Assembly (NCBI GenBank): GCA_015520735.1
Contig: WAPN01000021.1
Span: forward strand, 40,606 to 104,605
Direction: 5' to 3'
Length of the DNA stretch: 64,000 nucleotides
From: Desulfurococcales archaeon
GTDB taxonomy: Archaea; Thermoproteota; Thermoprotei_A; Sulfolobales; Desulfurococcaceae
Shown here: piece by piece, positions 8,584 through 18,126 of the stretch
Layout: every line of letters begins with the position of its first letter
Numbering within the stretch: position 1 is the first letter of the stretch
The notes under the pieces: model-generated
Told to the model about the DNA's origin: nothing
The model's input: only the letters and a program-made list of their open reading frames with translations
The model's database searches: none
Position numbers and translations under genes: made by a program

Positions 8584-9252
8584 ATGGAAACAAGCAAGCT
8601 ACCGACATGGATGGTGTTGAAGAAAGCAGCAGAGGAACTGACAAAGAAGGGCAAGACTTCCTTCACTAGGAAAGAACTAACTATGTTCGCCAAGAAACAT
8701 ATTGACCCATCAAGACCTGAGACAAGCCTAGATTTTGAAGTGGACTTAGTTACAGTAAATAGTAATAGCAAGGACAGGTATAAGGATCCCGAGAAACTAT
8801 TCCTGTTCAGAATCAGTAGGGGGAGATACACTCTCTACGACCCAGATATCCATGGCCCCCTTGAGAAATACCTTGAACCCCATCATTATCTCCCCACGAG
8901 AAAACTAGTGTTATCCCAGGTATCCGAGATACTGGAGAACAAGGGCTATAAAGTCCAAATCATACTCCAGCACAGGAAGCCGCTAACACCAGATCTTGTC
9001 GCCGATAACGGGAAGAAGACAGCTGTATGGGTGATCGATCCAGGAACCGACCAGGCAACCCAGCTAAAGAATCTGGCATACGCTATAGGATCTGCTCTGC
9101 TATCCAGTAATGGAATCTACGACGAGATAATCATTACGGGACCGCCCTTCATAATAAACAAGATACCAGAAAAAGTGAAGCAAATGCTTGGAAGCTTAGG
9201 GATCAAACTTGCTATTCTCAGAGAAGAGAGACGCTATACTCTCGTGTTCTGA
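8584..9252 (+). CDS. Winged-helix/DUF7669-like protein with PD-(D/E)XK-like C-terminal domain
   Basis: 222 residues. The N-terminal 85 (MFAKKHID..., DFEVDLVTVNSNSKDRY..., FRISRGRYTLYD) resemble the DUF7669-type module seen beside restriction-like nucleases. The C-terminal half has TPDLVADNGKKTAVWVID, close to the PD...(D/E)xK/VxVID layout of restriction-endonuclease-like folds, though the second acidic residue is not clear. ATG at 8584 follows GGGGA; a TATA-like TTATATATT lies near 8538-8546. No methyltransferase is adjacent, so a classical restriction system is not indicated. Nuclease function is inferred. Confidence 0.7.
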   Translation: METSKLPTWMVLKKAAEELTKKGKTSFTRKELTMFAKKHIDPSRPETSLDFEVDLVTVNSNSKDRYKDPEKLFLFRISRGRYTLYDPDIHGPLEKYLEPHHYLPTRKLVLSQVSEILENKGYKVQIILQHRKPLTPDLVADNGKKTAVWVIDPGTDQATQLKNLAYAIGSALLSSNGIYDEIIITGPPFIINKIPEKVKQMLGSLGIKLAILREERRYTLVF

Positions 9253-9327
9253 TCCATATCCATATAAATATCCGAGCTCCGAAACAAAATTGTATGAACA
9301 AATCATAGAGTTATTCTATGAGGATTG

Positions 9328-10032
9328 ATGGTAGTGTCTATGATCTTACTTCCCTTGCCAAGGATAAGATCAGATGTTCTCAGCGTCGAACAAGCACTTG
9401 CTTATAGGAGAAGCCATAGAAGCTTCAAAGATGAACCGCTCAGTATTAATGATATTTCCCAGATACTATGGGCAGCCTATGGCTTGTCGTTGCCTACCAA
9501 AGGATTCCTAACATGTCCGAGTGCCGGCGCTACTTATCCATTAGAACTATATCTCGTTGTTGGGACAGAAGATATTGAGCTAAGTGATGGCGAGTTCTTG
9601 GAGCCTGGGTCATATAGGTATCTACCACAGTACCATGTTCTTGTTTATGTTAAGCCGGGCCATATCAAGGAGGAGATCTATAGGGCTTGTCTCTCACAGA
9701 AATGGGTTCTCCAGGCCAAGGCTAACGTCGTTATAGCCGCAGACTATGAACGAACAACACGATACTATGGTGAACGCGGGATCAGATATGTTGTATTAGA
9801 GGCAGGTCACTGTGCCCAGAACATCTATTTAGAGGCAACAGCACTTGGTCTCGGCACAGTTGCCATAGGTGCTTTCTATGACGAGGAACTAAGAGAGGCT
9901 GTTGGCCTCAGAGAAGGAGTCCAGCCGATATACATGGTATCGGTGGGTATACCTAAACACAGATACTATGTGAGCGAGGAAGTATTACACGAGCACATAA
10001 GGAGGAACCGAAAGAGAAAGGGTCTTGTCTAG
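9328..10032 (+). CDS. SagB-type nitroreductase-family flavoprotein
   Basis: FMN-dependent nitroreductase fold: YRRSHRSFKDEPLS near the N-terminus, SQILWAAYG, SAGATYPLELYLV (the SagB/ThcOx signature), and a C-terminal GLGTVAIGAF. SagB relatives oxidise azolines in peptide maturation, but this stand-alone archaeal type has no YcaO or precursor gene nearby, so a general redox function is likelier. ATG at 9328 lies 4 nt after GAGG; ATG at 9340 is an alternative. The last 4 bp overlap the convergent CdvB-family gene. Confidence 0.85.
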   Translation: MVVSMILLPLPRIRSDVLSVEQALAYRRSHRSFKDEPLSINDISQILWAAYGLSLPTKGFLTCPSAGATYPLELYLVVGTEDIELSDGEFLEPGSYRYLPQYHVLVYVKPGHIKEEIYRACLSQKWVLQAKANVVIAADYERTTRYYGERGIRYVVLEAGHCAQNIYLEATALGLGTVAIGAFYDEELREAVGLREGVQPIYMVSVGIPKHRYYVSEEVLHEHIRRNRKRKGLV

Positions 10033-10571
10033 GCCGCATCAACTGTCAGTCTTGACTTCAATATCTCCTTGGCTTCCTTGAGTATCTTCTCAGTGTTCTC
10101 ATCCGTTGGTGGCGACATATCTATCAAGCTATAATCTGGGACATTAGCCCCCGAGTTAGCTATTGCTTTCAATGATTCCTCGAGATTATAGAGCATAAGA
10201 CCCATGTCCGGAATAGTTGATTCAGGCAATTTCTTGAGATCCCTTGTTATCTCGAGGACCTCTTTCGCTATCCCCTGGAAATTATGAACTGTCATCGCAT
10301 ACTCTAGACTTAAAGCTACTTTTTCTAGGACAAGATGGATCGTTTGTAGACGAGCGGATATCTTATCAAGCTTAGCTATTTCCTCTGCGTATTTCTTCGC
10401 CAGAAATGTTTCTCCACGCATCTGAAGCTCCGCCGCGACCTCCATCATGCGGTGGCGGCGATTCTTAATCCTATCGAGTAAAGCCTCGATTTTGCTCATC
10501 CCCAATTTGACGGAGTAAAGGGCTTGGATACCTTCTCTATAAGGATCTATTTTTCTCCTTCGGAAAATCAT
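10029..10571 (-). CDS. ESCRT-III/CdvB-family cell-division protein
   Basis: 180 residues, almost entirely helical and coiled coil, with a basic amphipathic N-terminus (MIFRRRKIDPYREG), long heptad helices across 10-110 and an acidic C-terminal helix: the Snf7/CdvB plan. In crenarchaea CdvB paralogues form division and vesicle-budding filaments remodelled by the CdvC AAA ATPase. No cdvA or cdvC lies nearby and I see no obvious winged-helix CdvA-binding tail, so it is more like a CdvB1/B2/B3-type paralogue. GGTG sits 7 nt before the ATG at 10571. Confidence 0.85.
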   Translation of the reverse strand: MIFRRRKIDPYREGIQALYSVKLGMSKIEALLDRIKNRRHRMMEVAAELQMRGETFLAKKYAEEIAKLDKISARLQTIHLVLEKVALSLEYAMTVHNFQGIAKEVLEITRDLKKLPESTIPDMGLMLYNLEESLKAIANSGANVPDYSLIDMSPPTDENTEKILKEAKEILKSRLTVDAA

Positions 10572-10625
10572 GTAAATACACCAGTAATGAAATCGGCAAT
10601 GGAATGGTTAAAAATATAGGGGCTA

Positions 10626-13013
10626 TTAACCAGTTGTCGACTGTTTTACTCCTGAGAAGTCCACCTTATATATGAATATTACCTCATAATATCCCGGCAA
10701 CCCCTGATAAGGCTCTGCAATAACCTTATAGGGCTCGAAGTACTTGAACTGCGGCCTGTCGATGAATGATAGTGTCCTTGTCGAAGTAACTGTTACCTGG
10801 TACTTTATCCCGACCTTCTCGGCGAACAACTGATACTCCGGCGATACTGGTTGGACATTACCTGTATACCATACGAAATAGTAGGTATGGTTCTTGTCCT
10901 CATAGTTGAGATAAAGTATACCGTCCACCATTATCTTATAGATAAGTGGTAGCTTGTTTGGCTCATCGAATCTGGGCGATAGAAACGCTAGGCGCTGGCT
11001 CTGCACAATATAGAGATAGAAGTATTTCGATACATCCTCACGCGCTATTCTCACCATCCAGTAGCTCTTCGGTAAATCGACAAGACCCACAAATGTTCCG
11101 CCTCCAACGATTGGCACGACTGTAATGGTGTTGTTCTTGCCTGGTATGAACCGGAAGACATCGAAGACCAGTATATAGGTCTGGTTCTCAGGCGCTTTGA
11201 GCTCCTTTAGTATCTTGACAGCCTCGGTCTCATTATATGCCGTCAATACTTTTGCTAGTAGAGATATCTGTGTACCATTTAGTGTCGCGCCGTCTGCGAG
11301 GGTTGCTCTATGTGCTCCAACACTTATCCAGTATCCATAGTCCCACCACGCCACTATGAGTGCGTCTCTTGCCGTGTTTTTCTCTAGGAATTTCAGGGTG
11401 TCATACCATGCATTGGTACGAGCATTAACTGGAGCGCCGCCCGCCATTATTGATGGTACCATCCTAATGTGGCTATTGTATGTGACCGCGCCGGCTGCCG
11501 CCAGGTTTATTAGCGCTAGGACGACAAATATGAATGCTATGATCCTTGCCGAGGACTTATGTCTGAAGCTAACTCTTCCCCTCTTACGCTCCATTATTTC
11601 TTTCCTGCTTGGCAAGAACTTCTGGAAGAGCCAGCCAAGGAAGCACCCCGCAACTGCCAGACCATAGGTAGCGGCTGTGGCCTCGAAATATGTCGCGTTC
11701 ATATATGCATAAAATGCTATCAAGAAAGCCAGTGCCAGATAGACTCTGTCTGCACGGCCCTTATATATAAGATAGAAAGCACCGATTACTGCAAGGATCA
11801 GTGGTGACACGAAGAACAAGGCATAGATACCGGTACCCCAAGCAGTGAGAAGGCCGGTCAATCCCTTTGCAACTAGTGCTGGCTGTTGCTCCGCAACGCT
11901 CTCGACGAGCGGAGATACATGTACGAACCGCAGACCCAGTGCCCATGCGAGCCTACCACTGACGGGTATTATGCCTTTAACCGCTAATACTACACCAGCT
12001 ATTACAGCGAAGAATAATATTAGGAAGTAACGTGCTGGCGTCAGTATTTTCTTCTTGAAGTACTTGCTATTACCGAGCACATAGTATATGATGGGAAGAA
12101 ACAGAGATGCTAGAGCCAGTACGCCTATACCCTTGAGATTGAATCTCGGAAAGAAACCTAGAGCTTCGGGTATAGTGGGCGCAGCAAAAGATAGAATGAG
12201 AGCCAAGAATATGAGCGCTATATTATATTTAAGGAACCTCGGTGTTATCTCCTTCGGAGCGAACAAGGGGTAGAGGATCATGAAGACTATTAGGCCTATC
12301 CATACATAGAGGAACCCGCCCCAGAACCAGCCGACAGACGCCATACTGAGAGAAGCTAATATGAGATACATTATCTTTTTCTTTACATCAACGTCTTTAC
12401 GCTTATATGTCTTCATCAGTCTCGAGTAGAAGTATATAAACAAGAAGACCATGGCCATTGCAACGCCTTCCTTCTCCACGAACCCCACAATCGTCCTATC
12501 ACTTGCCGCTGGAACCAAAGCATAGAGGAGGACCGCCACGAGCCCAGCTATGCTACTCTCATCCATGATTTCTCTTACAGCGAAGAATAATGTTATGAAT
12601 GTAAATCCGGCAAATACTAGTGGTTGTAGCGCAACCCATGCTTTGATCGTGATCCCTAGGGCGCCAACAACATAGTATGTTAGTGCTGTCCATATCGGTA
12701 TGCCCGGATATGCAGATAACAGGAAATTCCTTCCCCATGGATACCAGAACAGATGAGTGGCTGGATTAGAGGGGGTCAGCGTGTACCAGCTCAGCAGACC
12801 ATGATAATACGTGTAGTTAGTCTGCCAGTACTCGATCCATGGGTCGTTAGCGTGGAGCTCTAGACCCCATTTGATCGCCGGTAATGCGCGCAGGTATATC
12901 CCTATTCCGGCGAAAACCGTAAGGAACACTGCGGTCAGGATTTTTGAAAGACCGGGCCTTTTATCCAGAGCTTCATAGATCTTGGTAATGATCTTTTCGA
13001 ATTCCTGCGACAT
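10626..13013 (-). CDS. aglB: AglB/STT3-family dolichyl-phosphooligosaccharide transferase
   Basis: Catalytic subunit of archaeal N-glycosylation, moving lipid-linked glycans onto Asn of S-layer and secreted proteins. About 795 residues: a short cytosolic start, some 13 transmembrane segments over the first two thirds, and an extracytoplasmic C-terminal domain with the signature WWDYG at residues 556-560. LHANDPWIEYW near the N-terminus fits the metal-binding DxD-like EL1 motif. The frame opens at 13142, but the ATG at 13013 directly behind GGGGG and before MSQEFEKII is a better start. Confidence 0.95.
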   Translation of the reverse strand: MSQEFEKIITKIYEALDKRPGLSKILTAVFLTVFAGIGIYLRALPAIKWGLELHANDPWIEYWQTNYTYYHGLLSWYTLTPSNPATHLFWYPWGRNFLLSAYPGIPIWTALTYYVVGALGITIKAWVALQPLVFAGFTFITLFFAVREIMDESSIAGLVAVLLYALVPAASDRTIVGFVEKEGVAMAMVFLFIYFYSRLMKTYKRKDVDVKKKIMYLILASLSMASVGWFWGGFLYVWIGLIVFMILYPLFAPKEITPRFLKYNIALIFLALILSFAAPTIPEALGFFPRFNLKGIGVLALASLFLPIIYYVLGNSKYFKKKILTPARYFLILFFAVIAGVVLAVKGIIPVSGRLAWALGLRFVHVSPLVESVAEQQPALVAKGLTGLLTAWGTGIYALFFVSPLILAVIGAFYLIYKGRADRVYLALAFLIAFYAYMNATYFEATAATYGLAVAGCFLGWLFQKFLPSRKEIMERKRGRVSFRHKSSARIIAFIFVVLALINLAAAGAVTYNSHIRMVPSIMAGGAPVNARTNAWYDTLKFLEKNTARDALIVAWWDYGYWISVGAHRATLADGATLNGTQISLLAKVLTAYNETEAVKILKELKAPENQTYILVFDVFRFIPGKNNTITVVPIVGGGTFVGLVDLPKSYWMVRIAREDVSKYFYLYIVQSQRLAFLSPRFDEPNKLPLIYKIMVDGILYLNYEDKNHTYYFVWYTGNVQPVSPEYQLFAEKVGIKYQVTVTSTRTLSFIDRPQFKYFEPYKVIAEPYQGLPGYYEVIFIYKVDFSGVKQSTTG

Positions 13014-13093
13014 TCTTTTCCCCCATAAGCCAAAGTGGTAAGCAAACTTGTAAACATTGCAGGGTTTATCTCTGGGTTTCAAGGGTATGTCTG

Positions 13094-13112
13094 ATAGAAT
13101 ATAAAAATATTG
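13094..13112 (-). promoter_or_regulatory. Probable promoter of aglB
   Basis: Minus-strand AT stretch (ATTTTTATATTC) about 85-95 bp upstream of the aglB ATG, in a short intergenic region, resembles an archaeal TATA box. It would imply a leader of some 55-60 nt. Confidence 0.4.
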
Positions 13113-13160
13113 TATGGTATTATCCTGATCACATCCTATCAATGTGTTTGGACCGGTGTC

Positions 13161-14105
13161 TCAAGGTATTAGGAGCGCGAGTATGGCTTTCTGTACATGT
13201 TTCCTGTTCTCTGCCTGATCCCATACCACGCTCCACTTACCATCAATCACTTCATCGGTTACTTCTTGTCCCCTATGCGCTGGCAGGCAGTGCATGAATA
13301 TGGCATCTGGCTTTGCATAGCTCATGAGCTCCTTGTTAACCTGATATGGCCTTAGATCACGTATCTTCTTCTCCTTGATCGATTCTTGACCCATACTAAC
13401 CCAAACATCAGTATATATGACATCAGCTCCCTTGACGGCTTCGACAGGATCCCTTATGATCTCGTATTCACCACCGTTAAGTGTTGCTGTCTCTTCGAAC
13501 ATCTTCACTACTTTCGGATCGGGATCGTATCCCTCGGGACTAGCTATTATTATCTTGCCGCCTAGGATACCTATTCCCAGCATGAGGCTATGCAAGACAT
13601 TGTCTCTCCCATCACCAACGAACACTATTTTGAGCTTCTTGAGATCTCCGCCTTTCTTCTCCATAATAGTGTAGATATCGGTCAATGCCTGTGCAGGGTG
13701 GAGCAGATCGCTAAGACCGTTGATCACAGGGACACGGCTATACTGCGCTAGCTTGACGAGTTTTTCGTGCTCGTATACGCGAGCCATTATGCCGTCCACG
13801 TATCGTGATAAGACTCTCGCGGTGTCTTCGATCGTTTCTCCTCTGCCTAATTGTAGGTCTCTCCAATTCAGGTATAAGGAGTCGCCGCCTAGTTCAAGCA
13901 TCGCTGTTTCGAAGCTTACTCTTGTACGGGTGCTGGGTTTTTCGAAAAGGAGTGCTAGATGCCTCCCTCTTAGTATCGGTATGATCCTTTCCCCGGCCAG
14001 GTATCTCTCTTTAAGTATTCTCGCAGTATCTAGCATGAATTCTAGTTCCTCGCGTGTAAAATCAGCTAGTGTCAAGAAGTGTCTACCTTTCAGGCTCGTG
14101 ACCAT
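13161..14105 (-). CDS. argF: Ornithine carbamoyltransferase
   Basis: 314 residues with all classical OTCase motifs: carbamoyl-phosphate-binding STRTR (58-62), HPAQ (136-139), an ornithine-binding SMG loop in DVWVSMGQE (about 233-241) and HCLP (272-275). It makes citrulline from carbamoyl phosphate and ornithine, or runs in reverse in arginine fermentation with carbamate kinase. ATG at 14105 follows GGTGG; a GTG at 14114 is less likely. No arginine biosynthesis genes flank it. It is the canonical member among three carbamoyltransferases in the window. Confidence 0.94.
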   Translation of the reverse strand: MVTSLKGRHFLTLADFTREELEFMLDTARILKERYLAGERIIPILRGRHLALLFEKPSTRTRVSFETAMLELGGDSLYLNWRDLQLGRGETIEDTARVLSRYVDGIMARVYEHEKLVKLAQYSRVPVINGLSDLLHPAQALTDIYTIMEKKGGDLKKLKIVFVGDGRDNVLHSLMLGIGILGGKIIIASPEGYDPDPKVVKMFEETATLNGGEYEIIRDPVEAVKGADVIYTDVWVSMGQESIKEKKIRDLRPYQVNKELMSYAKPDAIFMHCLPAHRGQEVTDEVIDGKWSVVWDQAENRKHVQKAILALLIP

Positions 14106-14139
14106 TAGTACCACCTATTCAATTATTAATGGCAACCAT

Positions 14140-15333
14140 CTAGTTAAGAATTGAGCGCTGGGACATTATCGAGAATAAAGCCGCCGTAGCGAATCCGATT
14201 AATGCTGTTAGTGACATGTAGGTGAACGCTATAGTAGCTCCATATATCTGATACAGTTTTCCGAGAATAGTATTCCCCACCAGATACGCTAAACCATATA
14301 TTCCATGCATGTATCCGTAACCAGTCCCACGTGTCTCAACTGGTAGAAGAAGGCCGGTGATTATACGTCTAAGTGTGTCGTTGAAAGCCATGTATAGTCC
14401 GAGCATGATGAATGATATTATTGCCACTGGGGGAGACTGTATTACTGCTAGGATTACTCCCGTCACGAATGTAAGGATGAAAACTATTGGATAAAGATAC
14501 CTTCTTCTAGTGCCCATCTTGTCACTGATAATTCCCACTGGATAAGCGGTTAAGGCATACACTGTGTTAGAGATCATCAGGAAGAACAAACTATATTCCT
14601 TGGTCCAGCCTAGCTCCACCGATCTAACTAGAAGGAATGCTTGGCCGAAACCCGATAATCCAGACATCCCTACGGATAGTAGGAAGAACCAATATTCTCT
14701 TGACGGTCTACCAGTAGTAACTGTCTTTGGATTCTTCCTCTCTTCGCTTCGTAGACATAATTTCTTCTCTGAAACAATCGTTGCTATGAGAAGGACCGCT
14801 AAAATTCCTGGGACGAGGCTCAATATGAAGATCCCACTGAATCCTAGGAATGGCAGTATAAAGAATGCAAGTAAAGGACCTATTATAGCGCCCACTGTAT
14901 CAAGGCTCCGATGCAACCCAAAGGCTTTACCTCTATATTTTGGGGATGTGCTAAAAGATAATAATGCGTCGCGCGGGGATGTCCTAATCCCTTTCCCAAC
15001 GCGATCAATAGCTCTTATGAGGGCTATGATCGGCCAAGAACTTGTAGAGGCGAAAAAAGGCTTGGAAACTGATGATATTAAATAACCTGTTGTCGCGAGT
15101 AACTTGTACTTCCCAATATGATCAGCCAGTTTTCCGCTTATAAGTCTCATCAAGCTATCAAGAAATCCTCCTAGACCTTCTACAAAACCTATTATATCTC
15201 TACCGTATCCAAGTGATAAGATATAGAAAGGAAGAACTGCATAGACGGACTCGCTACTAATATCGGTTAATAGGCTTGTAACGCTAAGGGCATAGACATT
15301 TCTACGGTTGAAGCATTCCTCTTCGCTACTCAT
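14140..15333 (-). CDS. Major facilitator superfamily transporter
   Basis: 397 residues, 12 predicted transmembrane helices, with MFS signatures GKLADHIGKYK after TM2 and DRVGKGIRTSPRDALL after TM4. The latter (DRxGKGIRxxPRDAL) is typical of a prokaryotic MFS branch of unknown substrate annotated as multidrug- or sugar-type. ATG at 15333 overlaps the last 8 bp of the coiled-coil gene upstream, so the two are translationally coupled. The substrate is unknown. Confidence 0.88.
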   Translation of the reverse strand: MSSEEECFNRRNVYALSVTSLLTDISSESVYAVLPFYILSLGYGRDIIGFVEGLGGFLDSLMRLISGKLADHIGKYKLLATTGYLISSVSKPFFASTSSWPIIALIRAIDRVGKGIRTSPRDALLSFSTSPKYRGKAFGLHRSLDTVGAIIGPLLAFFILPFLGFSGIFILSLVPGILAVLLIATIVSEKKLCLRSEERKNPKTVTTGRPSREYWFFLLSVGMSGLSGFGQAFLLVRSVELGWTKEYSLFFLMISNTVYALTAYPVGIISDKMGTRRRYLYPIVFILTFVTGVILAVIQSPPVAIISFIMLGLYMAFNDTLRRIITGLLLPVETRGTGYGYMHGIYGLAYLVGNTILGKLYQIYGATIAFTYMSLTALIGFATAALFSIMSQRSILN

Positions 15334-16816
15334 AGAGCTTCCCTATGAACTTTTCTATTTTTGTCTCGATATCCTTGTTAAGGCCATATTTGTTTAACAA
15401 GTGATAGAGGATTTGTTTGGCCTTCTGCTGCTCGACAAGGTCATTCATCCTATAAATGAGTGCCTTATCTTTATCGGTATGAACCATCTTTATAAGATCC
15501 TTTTTAATGTTCTCGATAATCTTATCAATATCCTTAATTCTGTAAATACTGATCTTACTATTATCAATGACAACATCATATGGAGGAATGAACCAGATAT
15601 TCTTCTCATCAGAAGCGATAATAATAGTCAGATAATACAGTGATTCTCCCAAAGCAGGACTACGTATCATCGCATCCTCATAGATCCGACGGAAGCCGGC
15701 AAGCTTAGATGCTATGTAATCTATGTATTTCTCAACATCCTTGAACATTGTGTATACACGGTTGACTTTACCATTCATCTCACGCTCTATACTACTTTTT
15801 TCTTTTACAAGAACCTGTAGCTTGTTTCTCTCTTTTGTTATAAGGCTATAGTATTTCTTCTTAACAAGATCGATCTCTGATTCGGCCTCTCGCCTCAGCT
15901 CCTCTATCTCATGGAGAATGAGTTTTCTTTCTCTTTCAAGTTTTTTCAGCTCTTCTCTTAGGAGTTCTTCTTTATCGGAATATGTCGGGTCAGCGATCTT
16001 CTTTTTGATCTCAGTCAGTTCCCGTTGGATCTGAGTGCTCCTGAACAATAGTTTTTCTATCTTGTAATGATAGTTTTCTTGAATATGTTTCATCTCATTG
16101 TTCATCTTCATACTAAAGTTCTGGATATTTGAATCAACAATCTTCCTCGTCTCCTCGAGACTTAGCTCTAATTCGCCGAAACGCTCGTTGTAATATTTCG
16201 TTATACTTGTTATCCATTCCTTATACTTCCTGAATAGTAGTGAGTGAGCCTGCTGAGTCAAAGACATCAGGTTTTCTAGCGAAGTGATGCTTCTCATATA
16301 AATGTATTTTGTGCTCCGATACCCTTCGTCATGTTCGAGCATCAGACCTGCAAGACCAGTCGTCGTGGCAATGGAGAACAAATACTCCAAAGTATTTTTG
16401 ACGCCTCCTGTTATGAGGCCAGGCACTTCTTGGTACTCAATATCACTATATTTTCCCGCATAGATCTCCGTTGCAAGGCGCCTAACTATCTTTAATCCTC
16501 TTATGAAATCATGTGTGGATGAAGCATCTATCTCCTCGACGGATTTAAGCAGGAGCGTTATTGGTGGAGACCATAGAGGCATCTTGGTCTTCTTAAGCGT
16601 ATACGCATCAACCAGTATTCCTTTCTCATCGAATACTTCTAGAAAAGCTATAGGATAATATGCTAGGACTATTTGCCTAGGTATTCTTTTTTTCTTCAAG
16701 TAGTCGATGAATAAATGAATAAACAAGTAATCTGGATAACCAATTCTCTCGCACGGGTTTCCAGGGCTATGTATGCATAGCCCTACAATACTTCTAGGGG
16801 GACGTAAAATCCTCAT
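15326..16816 (-). CDS. Large coiled-coil protein, unknown
   Basis: 496 residues. An N-terminal globular part of about 190 residues (IVGLCIHSPG..., RQIVLAYYPIAFLEVFDEKG) is followed by a long coiled coil at roughly 200-365, rich in Glu/Lys/Leu heptads, and a C-terminal mixed domain. No transmembrane segment or Walker motif is seen, so it is not an SMC/Rad50 protein. ATG at 16816 lies 4 nt after GTGATC. It overlaps the MFS transporter gene downstream. Possibly a structural or scaffold protein; family not recognised. Confidence 0.75.
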   Translation of the reverse strand: MRILRPPRSIVGLCIHSPGNPCERIGYPDYLFIHLFIDYLKKKRIPRQIVLAYYPIAFLEVFDEKGILVDAYTLKKTKMPLWSPPITLLLKSVEEIDASSTHDFIRGLKIVRRLATEIYAGKYSDIEYQEVPGLITGGVKNTLEYLFSIATTTGLAGLMLEHDEGYRSTKYIYMRSITSLENLMSLTQQAHSLLFRKYKEWITSITKYYNERFGELELSLEETRKIVDSNIQNFSMKMNNEMKHIQENYHYKIEKLLFRSTQIQRELTEIKKKIADPTYSDKEELLREELKKLERERKLILHEIEELRREAESEIDLVKKKYYSLITKERNKLQVLVKEKSSIEREMNGKVNRVYTMFKDVEKYIDYIASKLAGFRRIYEDAMIRSPALGESLYYLTIIIASDEKNIWFIPPYDVVIDNSKISIYRIKDIDKIIENIKKDLIKMVHTDKDKALIYRMNDLVEQQKAKQILYHLLNKYGLNKDIETKIEKFIGKLYE

Positions 16817-16910
16817 AGCGATCACTGGCTCCAGTATCTGGGCCTAACCTAAATTATCTCTATACACTATATAGATTCCTCACTAACGCCTATTATCAAA
16901 GACTAGTACG

Positions 16911-16930
16911 GAGAGAAATACAATTTATAT
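16911..16930 (+). promoter_or_regulatory. Promoter of the first YgeW-like carbamoyltransferase gene
   Basis: A purine-rich BRE-like stretch (GAGAGAAATACAA) abuts the TATA element TTTATAT at 16924-16930, 56 bp before the ATG. Transcription would start near 16955 with a leader of about 30 nt carrying GGGG. Confidence 0.6.
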
Positions 16931-16985
16931 CTAAGCAAAGACTAGACAATAGACAAGAACAATAAATCTGGTTGGGGAAGGCAGG

Positions 16986-18056
16986 ATGAGTGAACCATGG
17001 TATGTAGGTTATCTTGAAGGCAAGCACTGGCTCTCCAACACAGAATACGATATCGATACAATCTTCAAAGTACTAGAAGCAGCTAAGGACTTGAAAGAAA
17101 AGTTCCATCAAAAAATTGAGACAAAATACCTGCCAGGCAAGGTCCTATACCTAATATTCTACAATAAGAGCCTTAGAACAAGGAATAGCTTCCAGACCGG
17201 AATCTACCAGCTAGGCGGTATGGGTATCTTCATATCGCCCCACGACGTTTACACGCCCACACTACCAGAAGATATGGTGCCCTATCAGACCGAGGCCATC
17301 CGCGATGTCTCCCGTGTCCTAAGCAGATACGGTGATGGAATCGCCATCAGAATCTATGGTGACCCGGCCAAGTGGATCATTGGCCGTGGACATAGGATCA
17401 TACAGGAGTTCGCCAAGTGGGCAAACGTACCAGTCCTCAACATGGAGGACGACGTCTACCACCCATTCCAGGCTCTAGCAGACGCCCAGGCAGCTCTCGA
17501 GGCTCTGGGCTGGCCTAAGGACCTAAGAGGAAAGAAGTTCGTAGTCAGCTACGCCTATAGCGGAGGACTAAAGCCTCTGGCAGTACCCCAGAGCGTGGCG
17601 CTCATCGCCGCGATGCTAGGAGCTGACGTATACATTGCCCACCCACCAGGCTTCGAGCTACTCGACGACGTGATTGAGAAGGTGAAGAAGTATACTGAGC
17701 ACTGGGGTGCGGAGTTCAAGATAACACACGATATGGACGAGGCATTCGAAGGCGCCACCTTCGTCTATCCGAAGGCATGGAGCCCGAAGGGCTTCTTCCC
17801 ACCGTTCAACAGCACTGTAGACAAAGAGGGCGCAAAGGAGTATCAGGCCAAGTTCAAGGACTGGATTGTGACTATGGAGAGACTGGAGAAGGCCGGCAAA
17901 CCATATTATATGCACTGCGGACCAGCAGATCGCGGACAGGAGGTAACTGACGAAGTACTAGATAGCTACGAAAAGAGCCTCTACTTCGAGGAAGCCGAGA
18001 ACCGTCTACACGTCCAGAAGGCCGTAATGGCCATGGTAATGGGAAGCAAAGCCTAA
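16986..18056 (+). CDS. YgeW-type carbamoyltransferase, copy 1 (substrate unknown)
   Basis: 356 residues of the aspartate/ornithine carbamoyltransferase fold. Phosphate-binding SLRTR (62-66) replaces STRTR; HPFQ is at 159-162; HCGP (310-313, in MHCGPADRGQEV) replaces HCLP. The extra segment after the first domain (IYGDPAKWIIGRGH), the NMEDDVYHPFQALAD stretch and AYSGG..PLAVPQ...AHPPGF...VYPKAWSP match the knotted YgeW family of bacterial purine-catabolic loci, from memory. No SMG ornithine loop is visible. Codons are strongly C-ending, suggesting high expression. A promoter precedes and a T-rich terminator follows. Likely role: phosphorolysis of a carbamoylated amine or acid to carbamoyl phosphate. 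Confidence 0.85.
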   Translation: MSEPWYVGYLEGKHWLSNTEYDIDTIFKVLEAAKDLKEKFHQKIETKYLPGKVLYLIFYNKSLRTRNSFQTGIYQLGGMGIFISPHDVYTPTLPEDMVPYQTEAIRDVSRVLSRYGDGIAIRIYGDPAKWIIGRGHRIIQEFAKWANVPVLNMEDDVYHPFQALADAQAALEALGWPKDLRGKKFVVSYAYSGGLKPLAVPQSVALIAAMLGADVYIAHPPGFELLDDVIEKVKKYTEHWGAEFKITHDMDEAFEGATFVYPKAWSPKGFFPPFNSTVDKEGAKEYQAKFKDWIVTMERLEKAGKPYYMHCGPADRGQEVTDEVLDSYEKSLYFEEAENRLHVQKAVMAMVMGSKA

Positions 18057-18080
18057 GCTTTTATCCGCATACTCTAAAAC

Positions 18081-18110
18081 TCTTTTTTCTTTACTCTCTT
18101 CTCTCCCTTA
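18081..18110 (+). terminator. T/C-rich terminator after carbamoyltransferase copy 1
   Basis: A run rich in T (TCTTTTTTCTTTACTCTCTT) begins 25 bp after the stop codon. Oligo-T tracts terminate archaeal transcription without a hairpin. Confidence 0.5.
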
Positions 18111-18126
18111 TCATTGGGGAGAACAT

